A stretch of 60,000 nt of DNA, from assembly GCF_963678635.1 (NCBI RefSeq), contig NC_087069.1, positions 8,134,633 to 8,194,632 of the forward strand, given 5' to 3'. Position numbers and translations under genes: made by a program. This DNA is from Symsagittifera roscoffensis (taxonomy: Eukaryota > Xenacoelomorpha > Acoela > Convolutidae). This document shows, piece by piece, positions 46,251 to 57,639 of this stretch (position 1 is its first letter; each line of letters opens with the position of its first letter). Under the pieces are notes generated by a model, which was given only the letters and a program-made list of their open reading frames with translations, was not told where the DNA came from and made no database searches.

Positions 46251-47395
46251 CACAATTTGATTCAAAAAAAGTCAGCTGAATTGTTTTTTTTTCGATTTGA
46301 AAAAATTACTAAATTGTGGCACGCCGTATAAAATATAGGTTAAATTGTCTTTGTTATTTTCAGTCTCAAATGTTTCCTATGTTGTTTTCTCAAATTTTAC
46401 TGAGTTGTAGTTGCCCAAAATTTTTTCTTTATCTTCTACGTTTTTTTGCGACACGAGCACATGAGTTCAATGACAACCTGGTTTTAAAATTCAAAGTTTT
46501 GTCTGTACTCTAACTTCATGCGCTTGCCAGTTAGAGGTTTGTTCGTCGCGTTACGCAACTTTTGTGATCTGGCTATTGTGTACTTTTTTTAAGTTTGATC
46601 TCGTTTCCCGATTTTGTCCTTACTTAAAACACAATCTGTGTTTCCTTGTCTCTGGTTATTTTCAGCTTCAGATCCTCTGTAATATCAATGAAGCTTACAT
46701 GTTGTTGATGTTCATTTCCTTGCTCGGCAGGCGCACTCAGAAATCCTAATGCAACCGTTTTCTGTAATTTGGGGATACGGAACTGGATCAAGATCCCAGT
46801 CAGACCACTTACGAGGATGATAATCTGTCGTATAAGCAGTCAGCTACAAATAATAAGCATACACTGGGTAATCTAATGGTTCAAAACAATTTTCGATGTC
46901 ATCTTTTTTTGCTGCCATGTCTTTCGGTAGAATTATTATTTTGTCAAGCCATTTGCCATCAACATAGATGCCACATAGATAAAACACATAAAGAATTTCT
47001 TTGTTGGTTGAGAATTTTCAACATATGCAGGCTTGCCCAAATGTTGATCAATATCATTTTATCAATTGAATTGGTTGATGCTTCGGCTTCGTACATTGTT
47101 TTTTTTTCGACTCTATTAATTGAGACTAGTGATATAAGTTAAAGTAATAAACATCTAATTACCAGGGTTTTCTGAACCTGTGGATGTTTCATGAGTGGTT
47201 AAAACTTAGCCGGCAAGTTTTGGAAAAAGTAGCTTTCTTTTATTTTAAATTTTATGCCGAGTTATTGTAAATCGGTTCATAACTCGGTATATTGGTATAT
47301 TTCGGAGCTCTAGTTCGTTTCAATCTTTGATTATTTTGACTGGGCAGTTCTCTCGTTATTTTTTCCAAATCCAACTTTTTTTTCATACATGGTTT

Positions 47396-47776
47396 TTAGT
47401 TCAATCGATTTTCTAGCTTACCATTTAAATGTTTCGTCTTTTTTATCTCTTTTTTCAATCTTTGTGGCTTTTCTTTCTTCATCTCCGTCAAAAACTCAAA
47501 ATAAAGCTTTGAGTTCTGAAGGTTTTTCCTCTCAGAGCTGAAGCTCGTGTTTGCTATGATTTCCCGTGCATTAAGTCTAAATCGGTATGTCTCGTTTTCT
47601 ACAACACTCAGTGCAGATAAAACTGTGCTGTGAACATGGTAATTGTACTTTTTTTCTGAAACAACCATTGAATTGTCTCTCTGAGTTTTTGAGATAAGGC
47701 TTTTTCCGCACAAACACACAATGAATGCAGATTCGTCTTGTTTTGCAGAGCAACTCTGGCAATTACTGCGTATCAT
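47396..47776 (-). pseudogene. Array unit: Cys/His motif plus basic helix in one frame
   Basis: A 126-codon minus-strand frame joins NCQSCSAKQDESAFIVCLCG with a downstream FSSERKNLQNSKLYFEFLTE and KKEKPQRLKKEIKKTKHLNG stretch. It is the one copy where the zinc-finger-like and basic coiled-coil-like segments are open together. It suggests the order zinc finger then coil in the ancestral protein. Here the second Cys pair is partly lost (GKSLISK), so the copy is probably decayed. The B-box plus coiled-coil layout of TRIM proteins is similar, but the Cys spacing does not match a canonical B-box. Confidence 0.45.
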
Positions 47777-49422
47777 GTTCGGTAAAGTTACTTCATAAAT
47801 TACACAAACAGATCCAGTCTCTAAAGTATCTTAAAGTATTCTGGTTTGGTTAAAAAAAATCAACTGAAATGTGTTTTTTTTTCGATGTTGAAAATGTAAT
47901 AAACTGTGGCACCTCATATAAAATATAGGTTAAATTGTCTTTGTTATTTTCAGTCTCAAATGTTTTCTATTTTATTTTTTCAAAATTTACTGAGTTGTAC
48001 TTGCCAAAATTTTTTTCTTTATCTCCTCCGTTTTTTTTGCGACAAAAGCACGTGAGGTCGATGTTAACTTGGTTCTGAGTTTGGAAGTTAAGTCTAAAGT
48101 TTGTCAGTATCCCAACTTCATGTGCTTTAAAAAGTAAAGGTTTGTTCGTTCGTCGCGTTACGCCGCTTGTGTGATCTGGCTATTGTGTCTTTTTTAGAGT
48201 TTGATCTCGTTTCTCGCGATATTGTTTTTGCTCAAAATACAATCTGTCTTTCCTTGTCTCTGGCTATTTTCAGCTTCAGGTCCGCGGTATCAGCTATGAA
48301 GCTGAATGATGTTCTTGATGATAATTTCATTGCTCGGCAGGCGCACTCAGAATTCCTAATGCATTCGTTTTCTGTGATTAAAGGATATGGAACTGGTTGA
48401 AGATCCCAATCAGACCACTTAAGAGGATGGTAATCTGTCGTATAAGCAATCAGCTACAAAAATAAGCATACACTGGGTAATCAAATGGTTCAAAACAATT
48501 TTCGATGTCATCTTTTTTGCTGCCTTGTCTTTCGGTTGAATTATTCTTTTGTCACGCCATTTAATATCATTAAAAATGCCACAAAAAACATGAAGCGTTT
48601 CTTGGTTGCTCGACATGTGTCATTAAATGCAAGCTGCATATATGCTTATCAGTCTCATTTTACGAACTGAATTAGTTGAAGCTTCCGTTTTGCTGAGCTT
48701 TCTACTTTATTAAAAGAGAGTGGTGATATACGCTTAGGTGAAAGAATTACCAGTGTTTTTTGCGGATATTTCCATGAGCGTTTCAAACATTGCTTGCAAG
48801 TTTTCGAACAATTTACGAGCATCTTCAAATCGCAATCAAAAACGTTGCTTGCTTTATTTTTCGAGTTATTGTAATTCTGTTCATAACTCAATATATCGGT
48901 AGCACTCGGAGCTATAGTTTATAATAACTTTCGATTAGTACGACTAAGTTGATCTCGTGTCTTTTTCTGCAAATCAAACATCTTGTCATGCATGGTTTTT
49001 ATTTCGCTCGGTTTTTAAATTTTCAATTTGAATATTATTTTTTTGATTCTTGTTTCAAGCTTAGGGGCTGTTTTTTTTATTTCCGCCAATTGATCGAGTC
49101 TTAGCTTTGAGTTCTGACGGTTTTTCCTCTCATGGCTGAAGCTTTGCTTGCTATGATTTCCCATGCATTTTGCTTAAACCGTTTTGCCTCGTGTTTTTCA
49201 AAACTGCAGATAAAACTCTGCTATGAACATGTTAATGGTTCTTTTGTTTCTGAAACTTCCATTCAATGGCCTCTCCGAAAATGTTAGACAAGGCTTTTTT
49301 CACAAACACTCAGTAGCTGCAGCCTGATCTTGTTCTTCAGAGCAGCTCTGGTAACGACAGAGTTTGATGTTTGAGAAAGTTACTTCTCAAGTTGCACAAA
49401 TAGATCCAGTCTTTAAGGTAGC

Positions 49423-49761
49423 TTAAAACAACCCGGTGTTAAGATGGGTGCAAATAAACTCGTGCAAATGAGCTGTGCGGAAATTTGCTGATGATTCTTC
49501 TCTTTCCATATCAACCAATGAATTGCCTTTCCAAGTATGTAAGATCAGGCAGTTTTGGCACAAACTTTCATTTGCTGCAACTTCATCTTGTTTCTCAGAG
49601 CAACTTTGGCAGTGACCGAGTTTGATGTTCGGAAAAGTTACTTCCCAAATGATACAAACAGATCCGTTCTGTAAAGTGTCTTCAGTTATTCTGGTTTCTT
49701 TGAAAAAATTCAGCTGAATTGTGTTTTTTTTTCCGATATGGACTAAATTGTGGCATGCCAC
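49423..49761 (-). pseudogene. Array unit: 112-codon zinc-finger frame
   Basis: The minus-strand frame reads ...GSVCIIWEVTFPNIKLGHCQ, SCSEKQDEVAANESLCQNCL and a following His. The candidate ligand pattern is C-x2-C-x11-C-x2-C-x3-H. It is nearly identical to the frame at 51,290-51,628, which shows recent unit duplication or gene conversion. The open frame includes likely intronic text at both ends. Confidence 0.5.
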
Positions 49762-50540
49762 AAAAAATATCGGTTAAATTGTATTTGTTATCTTGTATCT
49801 CAAAAGTTTTTTGTGTTATTTTTTAAATTTAGTCCAAAACTTGTTCTACTTATTTTCACGGTTTTGCTTGAAGTTTTTTTTGCGACACAAGCACGTGAAG
49901 TCGAGGACCACTTGACTTCAAAATTCGAAGTGTAGTCTTAAGTTGTCAGTACCCTAACGTCATGCGCTTTACCAAGTAGAGGTTTGTTCATTCGTCGCAT
50001 GAAGTCGCTGGTGTGGTCTGGCTATTGTGTCCTTTTTAGAATTTGATTTCGTTTCTCGCCATATTGTCTGTTCTTAAAAGACAATCTGTCCTTCCTTGTC
50101 TCTGGCTATTTTCAGCTGCATATCCTCCATATTAGCTGTGAAGCTGTCATGTCGTTCTTGATTTTGATTTCATTGCTAGGCAGGCGCACTCAGAACTCCT
50201 ACTGCAGTCGTTTTTTGTGATTTGAGGATGCGGGACTGGTGGAAGATCCCAGTCAGACCATTTACAAGGATGGTAATCTGTCGTATAAGCAATAAGCTAC
50301 AATTGGATATTCGCATGGTTCAAAACAATTATCGATGTCATCTTTTTTTTTCTGCCTTGTCTTTCGGTAGAACTATTAACTTGCCACGCCATTTGGGATC
50401 AACATAAATCCCACAGAAAAACTTGAGGGATTTGGTTTTTGCTATTTTTCAACAAATGCAGCTTGCCCATGTGTTCATCAGGCCCACTTTTTGAACTGAA
50501 ATGAATTAGTTGAAGCTTCGGTTTGACAGATATTTCTACT

Positions 50541-50849
50541 CTATTGAAAGAGACTTTTAGACTTTTGGTTGTATTCGCTTAGGTGGAAAATTTGGATAAC
50601 CAGTGTTTTCCGAACCTGCGAATGCTTCAGTGAGTGTTTCAAACTTTGCTTGCAAGTTTTCGAAACACTAACGAGCAGCTTCAAATCACAATCAAAAACT
50701 TTACTTGATTTTTTTTTCGAGTTATTGTAAATCTGTTCATAACTCGATGTATCGGTAACACTCGGAGCTATAGTTTGTAATAACCTTCGATTAATTTGAC
50801 TAAGTAGTTCACGTGTCATTTTCTGCAAATCCAACAATTTGTCATGCAT
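50541..50849 (-). pseudogene. Array unit: Leu-rich segment, 102 codons
   Basis: It reads MHDKLLDLQKMTRELLSQIN, RRLLQTIAPSVTDTSSYEQI, then KVFDCDLKLLVS and KTCKQSLKHSLKHS. The same text is open at 52,404-52,655 and recurs in broken form in the other units. Spacing of Leu/Ile/Met suggests helix or coiled coil in the first 30 residues. No family is recognised. Confidence 0.45.
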
Positions 50850-51289
50850 GATTTTTATTTCGCTAATTTTTCTTTTTGATTTTTTTTTCTTTTATGTCTT
50901 TTGTTTCAATCTTAGTGGCTTTTATTTTTTTGATTTCCGCCAATTGCTCAAGTTGGCCAATTAGCTTTGAGTTCCGACGCTTTTTCCTCTCATGGCTGAA
51001 GCTCGTGCTTGCTATAATTTCCCATGCTTTTCGCTTCACTCGGTGTGTCTCGTATTTTACAATACTCTGTGCAGATAAAACTCTGCTATGATTATGTTAA
51101 TGGTTCTTCTGTTTCTGAAACGACCATTCAATTGCCTCTCCGACTATGTGAGACAAGGCACTTTTCGCACAAATTTTCAGTGGCTACAGCGTCATATTGT
51201 TTTTCAGAGCAGCTCCGGTAACGACAGAGTTTGATGTTTGGGAAAGTTACTTCAGAAGTTACACAAATAGATCCAGTCTCTAAAGTAGC

Positions 51290-51628
51290 TTAAAACAACC
51301 CGGTGTTAAGATGGGTGCAAATAAACTCGTGCAAATGAGCTGTGCGGAAATTTGCTGATGATTCTTCTCTTTCCATATCAACCAATGAATTGCCTTTCCA
51401 AGTATGTGAGATCAGGCAGTTTTGGCACAAACTTTCATTTGCTGCAACTTCATCTTGTTTCTCAGAGCAACTTTGGCAGTGACCGAGTTTGATGTTCGGA
51501 AAAGTTACTTCCCAAATGATACCAACAGTTCCGGTTTCTAAAGTGTCTTCAAATATCCTGGTTTCTTTCAAAAAATTCAGCTGAATTGTGTTTTTTTTTC
51601 CAATTTGGTCTAAATTGTGGCATGCCAC
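51290..51628 (-). pseudogene. Array unit: second 112-codon zinc-finger frame
   Basis: Near-identical twin of 49,423-49,761, including the downstream MEREESSANFRTAHLHEF text. A second zinc-finger segment sits immediately 3' on the minus strand (about 51,130-51,280), where CRYRSCSEKQYDAVATENLC then EKCLVSHSRRGN ends at a TGA. Confidence 0.5.
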
Positions 51629-51941
51629 ATAAAATATCGGTTAAATTTTATTTGTTATTTTCAGTCTCGAAATTTCTTTGTGTTATTTTCTCAAATTTAG
51701 CTCAAAACTTGTTCTACTTATTTTCACGGTTTTGCTTGAAGTTTTTTTTGCGACACAAGCACGTGAAGTCGAGGACCACTTGACTTCAAAATTCGAAGTG
51801 TAGTCTTAAGTCTTCAGTACCCTTACGTCATGCGCTTTTCCAAGTAGAGGTTTGTTCATTCGTCGCATGAAGCCGCTGGTGTGATCTGGCTATTGCGTAT
51901 TTTTTAGAATTTGATTTCGTTTCTCGCCATATTGTCTGTTC

Positions 51942-52223
51942 TTAAAAGACAATCTGTCCTTCCTTGTCTCTGGCTATTTTCAGCTTCAAATCCTCCATAT
52001 TAGCTATGAAGCTGTCATGTTGTTCTTGATGTTGATTTAATTGCTCGGCAGGCGCACTCAGAATTCCTACTGCAGTCGTTTTCTGTGATTTGAGGATGCG
52101 GGACTGGTTGAAGATCCCAGTCAGATCATTTACGAGGATGGTAATCTGTCGTATAAGCAATAAGCTACAAATAATGAGCATACATTGGGTATTCGCATGG
52201 TTCAAAACAATTTTCGATGTCAT
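51942..52223 (-). pseudogene. Array unit: Gln/Lys-rich coil segment, 93 codons
   Basis: It reads SLLLIRQITILVNDLTGIFN, QSRILKSQKTTAVGILSAPA, EQLNQHQEQHDSFIANMEDL and KLKIARDKEGQ. The last ~45 residues look like a heptad-rich helix. A shorter version is open at 43,286-43,471. Homologous frames in other units are broken. Confidence 0.45.
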
Positions 52224-52403
52224 CTTTTTTGCTGCCTTGTCTTTCGGTAGAACTATTACCTATTACCGCTTGCCCATATGTTCATCAGGCTCATTTTATG
52301 AACTGAAATGAATTAGTTGAAGCTTCGGTTTGACAGAGATTTCTAATCTAACGAAAGAGAATTTTAGACTTTTGGTTGTATTCGCTTAGGTGGAAAATTT
52401 GGA

Positions 52404-52655
52404 TTACCAGTGTTTTCCGAACCTAAAATGTTTCAATGAGTGTTTCAAACTTTGCTTGCAAGTTTTCGAACCACTAACGAGCAGCTTCAAATCGCAATCA
52501 AAAACTTTACTTGATTTCTTTTTCGAGTTATTGTAAATCTGTTCATAACTCGATGTATCGGTAACACTCGGAGCTATAGTTTGTAATAATCTTCGATTAA
52601 TATGACTAAGTAGTTCACGTGTCATTTTCTGCAAATCCAACAATTTGTCATGCAT
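52404..52655 (-). pseudogene. Array unit: Leu-rich segment, 83 codons
   Basis: Close copy of the 50,541-50,849 frame, with LLSHINRRLLQTIAPSVTDT and KVFDCDLKLLVSGSKTCKQS. It is cut short by a frameshift at the 3' end. Confidence 0.45.
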
Positions 52656-54760
52656 GGTTTTTGTTTCGCTAATTTTTCTATTTGATTTTTTTTTCTTTTA
52701 TGTCTTTCGTTTCAATCTTAGTGGCTTTTATTTTTTTATTTCCGCCAATTGCTCAAGTTTTAGCTTTGAGTTCCGACGCTTTTTCTTCTCATGGCTGAAG
52801 CTCGTGCTTGCTATGATTTCCCATGCTTTTCGCTTGACTCGGTGTGTCTCGTATTTTAAAATACTCTGTGCAGATAAAACTCTGCTATGAACATGTTAAT
52901 GGTTCTTCTGTTTCTGAAACGACCATTCAGTTGCCTCTCCGACTATGTGAGACAAGGCACTTTTCGCACAAACTTTCAGTGGCTGCAGCGTCATATTGTT
53001 TTTCAGAGCAGCTCTGGCAACGACAGAGTTTGATGTTTGGGAAAGTTACTTCTCAAGTGACACAATTAGATCCAGTCTCTAAAGTAGCTTAAAACAACCC
53101 GGTGTTAAGATAAGTGTAGTTAAACTGGTGCAAATAAAATGTGCGTACGTATGCTGATGGTTCTTTTCTTTCCTTATCAACCATTTAATTGCCTTTCCAA
53201 CTAAGTGAGATCAGGCAGTTTTGGCACAAACTTTCATTTGCTGCAGCTTCATCTTGTTTCTCAGAGCAACTTTGGGAATGACAGAGTTTGATGTTCGGGA
53301 AAGTTATTTCCCAAATGATACAAACAGATCCAGTCTCTAAAATTCTTTAAATATCCTGGTTTTTTTTAAAAAAATTCAGCTGAATTGTTTTTTTTTCCGA
53401 TATGGTTTAAATTGTGGCATGCCTCATAAAATTGTATTTGTTATTTTCAGTCTGAAAAGTTTTTTGTGCTATTTTCCCAAACTTAGCCCAAAACTTGTTC
53501 TACATCTTTTCGCCGTTTTGCTAGAAGTTTTTTTTGCGACACAATCTTGTGAAGTCGAGGACCACTTGACTTCAAAATTCGAAGTGTAGTATCAATTTGT
53601 CAGTACCCTAACGTCATGCGCTTTACCAAGTAGAGGTTTGCTCATTCGTCGCATGAAGTCGCTGGTGTGGTCTGGCTATTGTGTCCTTTTTAGAATTTGA
53701 TTTCGTTTCTCGCCATATTGTCTTTGCTTAAAAGACAATCTGTCCTTCCTTGTCTCTGGCTATTTTCAGCTTCACATCCTCCATATTAGCTATGAAGCTG
53801 ACATGTCGTTCTTGGTGTTGATTTCATTGCTCGGCAGGTGCACTCAGAACTTCTACTGCAGTCGTTTTCTGTGATTTGAGGATGCGGGACTGGTTGAAGA
53901 TCCCAGTCAGATCGCTTACGAGGATGGTACTCTGTCGTATAAGCATTAAGCTACAAATAATGAGCATACATTGGGTATTCGCATGGTTCAATCTTTTTCG
54001 CTGCCTTGTCCTTCGGTAGAACTATTAGTTAACCACGCCATTTGGGATCAACATAAATACCACCAAAAACTTGAGGGATTGGGTTCTTGACGTTTTCCAA
54101 CAAATGCAGGTTGCCCATATGCTCATCACCCTCATTTTATCAACTAACTTAGTTGAAGCTTTGATTTCACAGAGCTTTTTACTCTATTAAAAGAGACTGG
54201 TTATGTGCGCTTTCGTAAAAAAGTTTGATGACCTAAGTTTTCCGAACCTGTGGATGTTTCGATGAGCGTTTCAATTTTTGCCTGCAAGTTTTCGAATAAT
54301 TTACAAATCGCGATCAAATACTTTGCTTCCTTTTGTTTTCGAGCTATTGTAAGTCGGTTGAAAATTCCTAGTAGTTATCTTCGATTAGATTGGCGAAACG
54401 GTTCCCGTGTCATTTTCTGCACATCCAACAATTAGTCATACTTGATTTTCGGTTACCTAGTTTTTTTACCTATGTTTTCGTTCATTTTTTTCAGACGCTT
54501 TTTCTTGTCTTCTGCTTCCTGGTTTTTGTGATAAACATCCACTTATGCCTCATGTTTCCACTTAGTGGCTTTAATTATATCTCCGCTAATAGCACGGTAG
54601 TTTTAGCTTTGACTTGTGAGTGTTTTCATCCTGTTTACCGCGTGGTCTGGAAACAACCTGATTATTGTTTTTTAGATATGATTTTCAGTCCGTTTCCTCA
54701 ATCTGTTCAACAATATCATGCGCAACTGTAATTGTTGACATCTTTTCCCGCTTTTTTAAA

Positions 54761-55570
54761 TGTGTTTTTTTTTTCTGGTGGCATTTTTTTATCCATTGGC
54801 TGAAGTTGTGTTTGTGGTAATTTAAGAGGCATTAGCAAAAAATCGTTAATTTGCAACTTTCTGAGCAGATTAACCTGTGCTTAGAACATGTAAATAGTTG
54901 TTCTACCTTCCATAGTAATGGCCGATAGGGTTGAACGCGGGCTTCACAGTAATGGCCTGGTCGTGGATCTTCGTCTGTTTACAGTAGAATACAATGTTAA
55001 TAAATCCGCATATTACATATGTTGATCTTGTGAACTATTTCCCCCCTATTGCAATAGGGGGGATAGTTCACAAGGTACAAAATTTGTATACGCTTAACTG
55101 TTCAATTTTTTCTTTATAGGGAGGGGGATAGATTCGTTACAAGGTACCATAGGGGGGAAATAGTTAACAAGATCCCAATATGTTCATTATGTACTGTGTA
55201 TTCTCGCTCGTTTGTTACGGAACACAATGAAGAAAAAGGGAAATATACTAAACACCATATCTTTGATATGTTCTAGTCATACTTTCTATACCTGTCCATT
55301 CAATTATCTAGCATTTTTGAATGCATAATAAATTTGATGAATTTACCAATTAGTTTCCACTAAAATTAAAAGAAGTTTTAGTTAACTTGTTGCATCGTGT
55401 CTTAATGCAGCGGCATGAAGCTAGAAAAGAGCTTAGAAATGAACAGTAAAAAAACTAGAATATCTTCAGGGAAGAATCCCAGCACTGCAGCTAATTATTG
55501 ATCTCATTATAAATCATACGAAAACTGTCGGAACAACGATTTGACTCCTAATGAATCTTGTTCTGTTTAG
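54761..55570. other. PQBP1 intron 2, 3' unique part
   Basis: The array signal fades after about 54,800. Apart from the hairpin element at 55,015-55,186, I see no gene. The intron ends in ttgttctgtttag (ag at 55,569-55,570), the 3' splice site of exon 3. Confidence 0.55.
55015..55186. mobile_element. Small foldback element / MITE-like inverted repeats
   Basis: The motif cttgtgaactatttcccccc (near 55,027) occurs inverted at 55,051-55,074, giving an immediate hairpin with a 2-base bulge. It occurs again inverted at 55,149-55,174 (ataggggggaaatagtt then aacaagatc). A further partial copy (ggatagattcgttacaaggt) lies at about 55,126-55,146. The outer arms extend imperfectly to acatatgtt/aatatgttc. 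No target duplication could be fixed. Confidence 0.6.
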
Positions 55571-55706
55571 TGGCTATTCGTACTATTGGAACAGAGAGAG
55601 TGATCTGGTCACGTGGTTACACCCTCTGGATGAAGATGCAGTCATCACTCTGGCAGCATCCAAATTAGCCGAAGCAGTAGCTGCGAAGAAGTTAGCCGAA
55701 ACTAAT
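55571..55706 (+). CDS. PQBP1: PQBP1 exon 3 (second half of WW domain)
   Basis: The exon reads GYSYYWNRESDLVTWLHPLD, matching [20 protein letters not shown] of human PQBP1: central YYW, the second signature Trp and the closing Pro are all present. An Ala/Lys-rich helix-like tail follows (ITLAASKLAEAVAAKKLAE). The acceptor is ag at 55,569-55,570 and the first base completes an AG|T Ser codon with exon 2. The donor is AAT|GTAAGG after 55,706, phase 0. Intron 2, which it closes, is 16.2 kb and cuts the WW domain between its first Trp and the YYW. Confidence 0.95.
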
Positions 55707-55959
55707 GTAAGGAAAAATATTAATCTTGTATCCACATTGAGTCGGGGTGCGCAACCGTTTTTTAGATATAAATACAAATTTGAGCAAAAACAGCCGGTTG
55801 CTGTGACATTTTTGTGTTGACATTTTGTGTCGTTTTTTTGAGGGGGAGGGAGCTAGCGTCCACCTCCCCCAACTTTCAAATCAGTTTCAACCTTAGACCA
55901 AACCACATTAATGGGTTACATTTTGTTCAAGCTTAAATTCACTTTTTCAGGGTTTGACC

Positions 55960-56160
55960 TTTGATTTTTAAGTTCAATTCATTTCTTTTGTTAAAAGCAA
56001 GGCAAACTCCACTATCGGACATCAAATATGTAAAGGTCACGGAAATTGTGGTCGACCTCTAGTTTAGAAAGTGAATATTGATTTTCAGATTTCCCAGCGA
56101 AATAAAAAATTTATTTATTGTTCCAGTTTTTCTGAAGTTCGCTGTGTTTTGCCTCATTTT
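55960..56160 (+). repeat. Dispersed intronic repeat, copy 1
   Basis: Shares gtttgacctttgattttta, gcaaactccactatcg, aaaggtcacg, then ttttcagattt and agcgaaataaaaaatt with stretches at 57,230-57,420 and 59,190-59,410. All copies have the same orientation; identity is moderate. Confidence 0.7.
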
Positions 56161-56899
56161 AGCCGACTTTGTTTCTAAAGTATGTGAATAGTTCAAATGC
56201 TCAAATGAGTGAATGTTCATTGTTGTCTAGTTTTTGACGATTGTGTGCATTTGTCACTTAGGAATATGAACAATAATTTTTCTCGCAATTGGTGCGAAAT
56301 TTCTTTTCAACTCTATATCAAAATTTGAACTTCTACCTAGTTTTGTTTTGTAATTCAAGACCTCAGTTTTTACCATTTTTTCTGACTTGTGTTTGCGAAA
56401 TGCATATCGGCTTCTGTGATAACAATAATAGATTTGCAAAAATGTGGACTGACAAATTTTATAAGCCATTTGTCGGCTTGAACAAATTTGTGCCTGAAAA
56501 ATTCACGTCTGAAGACAAATTTATTGGAAACAGCAAATTTGTTCTTTGTATTTGTTCTATCCGTCCAATTTTTGTGCAGTTCTCCGTTCCAGTTTTTAAG
56601 AGATTTGAACGTAGTAAAGACTCTTATATAGCTCTTGATGGTTTTTTTCAGCAAAAGTCTTAAAATTTGATTTTTCGCGGTTTGGTTTTTTTAAATTTTA
56701 ATGCCATTCCTCTATTTACTCAAGCGAAGCTTGTGTTATAGTATGAAGTACCTTTTTTAAACCTAAGTCGCAAATATTGTTGGGACAAAAGTGTTCATTT
56801 TGAACGTGTTCATTTTGATAATTAACCAGCTATTAAGTACAACCAATGCTAAGGATGTTAACACAGACTGTTATATTACAAATAGCACATTAGCTTAAA

Positions 56900-56985
56900 G
56901 GTATCCTGGATCTGTAGCGTAGAGGTAGGGAAGGAGACATGCAACAAAGTTAGAGAGTTCGAACCTGGGCAGGGTCGGATGTTGT
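56900..56985 (+). mobile_element. Possible tRNA-derived SINE head
   Basis: tgtagcgtagaggtagg (56,913-56,929) resembles an A box and gagttcgaacctg (56,955-56,967) a B box, with Pol III-like spacing. The T and acceptor arms do not pair well, so a functional tRNA is unlikely. Confidence 0.4.
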
Positions 56986-57229
56986 TACTAAACTTTTTCG
57001 TATACAGGCTAAAACGCGTCCGCTCGATAAATTGAGGCATGTTAGTTGGTAAATTTTTTTTTCGAGTTAACTGATACTGCTAATGCGTCATAATTGACTA
57101 GCTTAACTTAGCAATTATGTAGACTCATAATCGGCAAGCGTCACTTTAGAATTGTTGTTGACTCAAATTTTTACTTATTCAGTTTTTCCCAGTAGCGTTA
57201 TCGGTCATATTTTGCTTGTGTATGCGAAG

Positions 57230-57420
57230 TGCAATTTCGCGTCTGTGAAAAACGGCGGCAAACTCCATTATTGAACAGCAAAAATGTAAGGGTCACAAAA
57301 ATCGTGATCGACTTCTGGTTTCGAAATTAATTATCCAGTGGAATAAACATTTTACCTATTGATCCAGTATCTCAAATTGGGTTAATTTTATCAGAAAGTG
57401 TCACGAATTAAATGTTCTGG
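57230..57420 (+). repeat. Dispersed intronic repeat, copy 2
   Basis: Homologous to 55,960-56,160 and 59,190-59,410. It shares with copy 3 the right part cctattgatc then gggttaattttatc, beyond the end of copy 1. Confidence 0.7.
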
Positions 57421-57639
57421 ACATTCAATGAGCTTCAAGGCCATTTATTGATTTCTTTAAAGTTCAATTATGAAGTTTTCTAAAAATCAGTCACTTGTTT
57501 TTCTATTTCCTTGTGTTCATGTCTTTGATCTGACTGTCAGTTGGCTATGTTTTATATCTATTAAGCATTAGTAATAAAATAATGGTTCTATCGATCCAAT
57601 ATATTTGCAGTTCTCCCTTTCAATTGGTTTTGTTTTTAG

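Larger units (their letters stand above)
41600..54760 (-). repeat. Tandem array of eight units, antisense zinc-finger/coil gene fragments
   Basis: The landmark ttgctcggcaggcgcactc (with variants) occurs near 41,716, 43,291, 44,315, 46,721, 48,331, 50,173, 52,041 and 53,830, so eight units of about 1.0-2.4 kb (typically 1.6-1.87 kb). In plus coordinates each unit runs: landmark, ttcaaaacaattttcgatgt, cggagctatagtttg, catggctgaagct, aaactctgctatgaacatgt, one or more zinc-finger segments, then ggcatgccacataaaat. Read on the minus strand, domains appear in this order: Cys/His motif, basic helical segment, Leu-rich segment, Gln/Lys-rich segment. Most copies carry stops or frameshifts. The array lies wholly inside PQBP1 intron 2 on the opposite strand. 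It shares no obvious sequence with the 1-25 kb satellite. Confidence 0.88.
55707..57639. other. PQBP1 intron 3
   Basis: Non-coding as far as I can see. Contains dispersed repeat copies 1 and 2 and a tRNA-like head. The overlapping plus and minus ORFs at 56,254-56,663 are opposite-strand shadows in AT-rich DNA. Confidence 0.55.

Noticed and set aside
41600-54760. Array units as canonical TRIM (RING/B-box/coiled-coil) genes
   Set aside because: The Cys/His spacing lacks the middle Cys pair of a B-box, no RING was seen, and most frames are broken; only a loose resemblance remains.
56254-56663. Overlapping plus and minus ORFs of 71-124 codons in PQBP1 intron 3
   Set aside because: They overlap on both strands in AT-rich DNA, with no motif and no fit to PQBP1.
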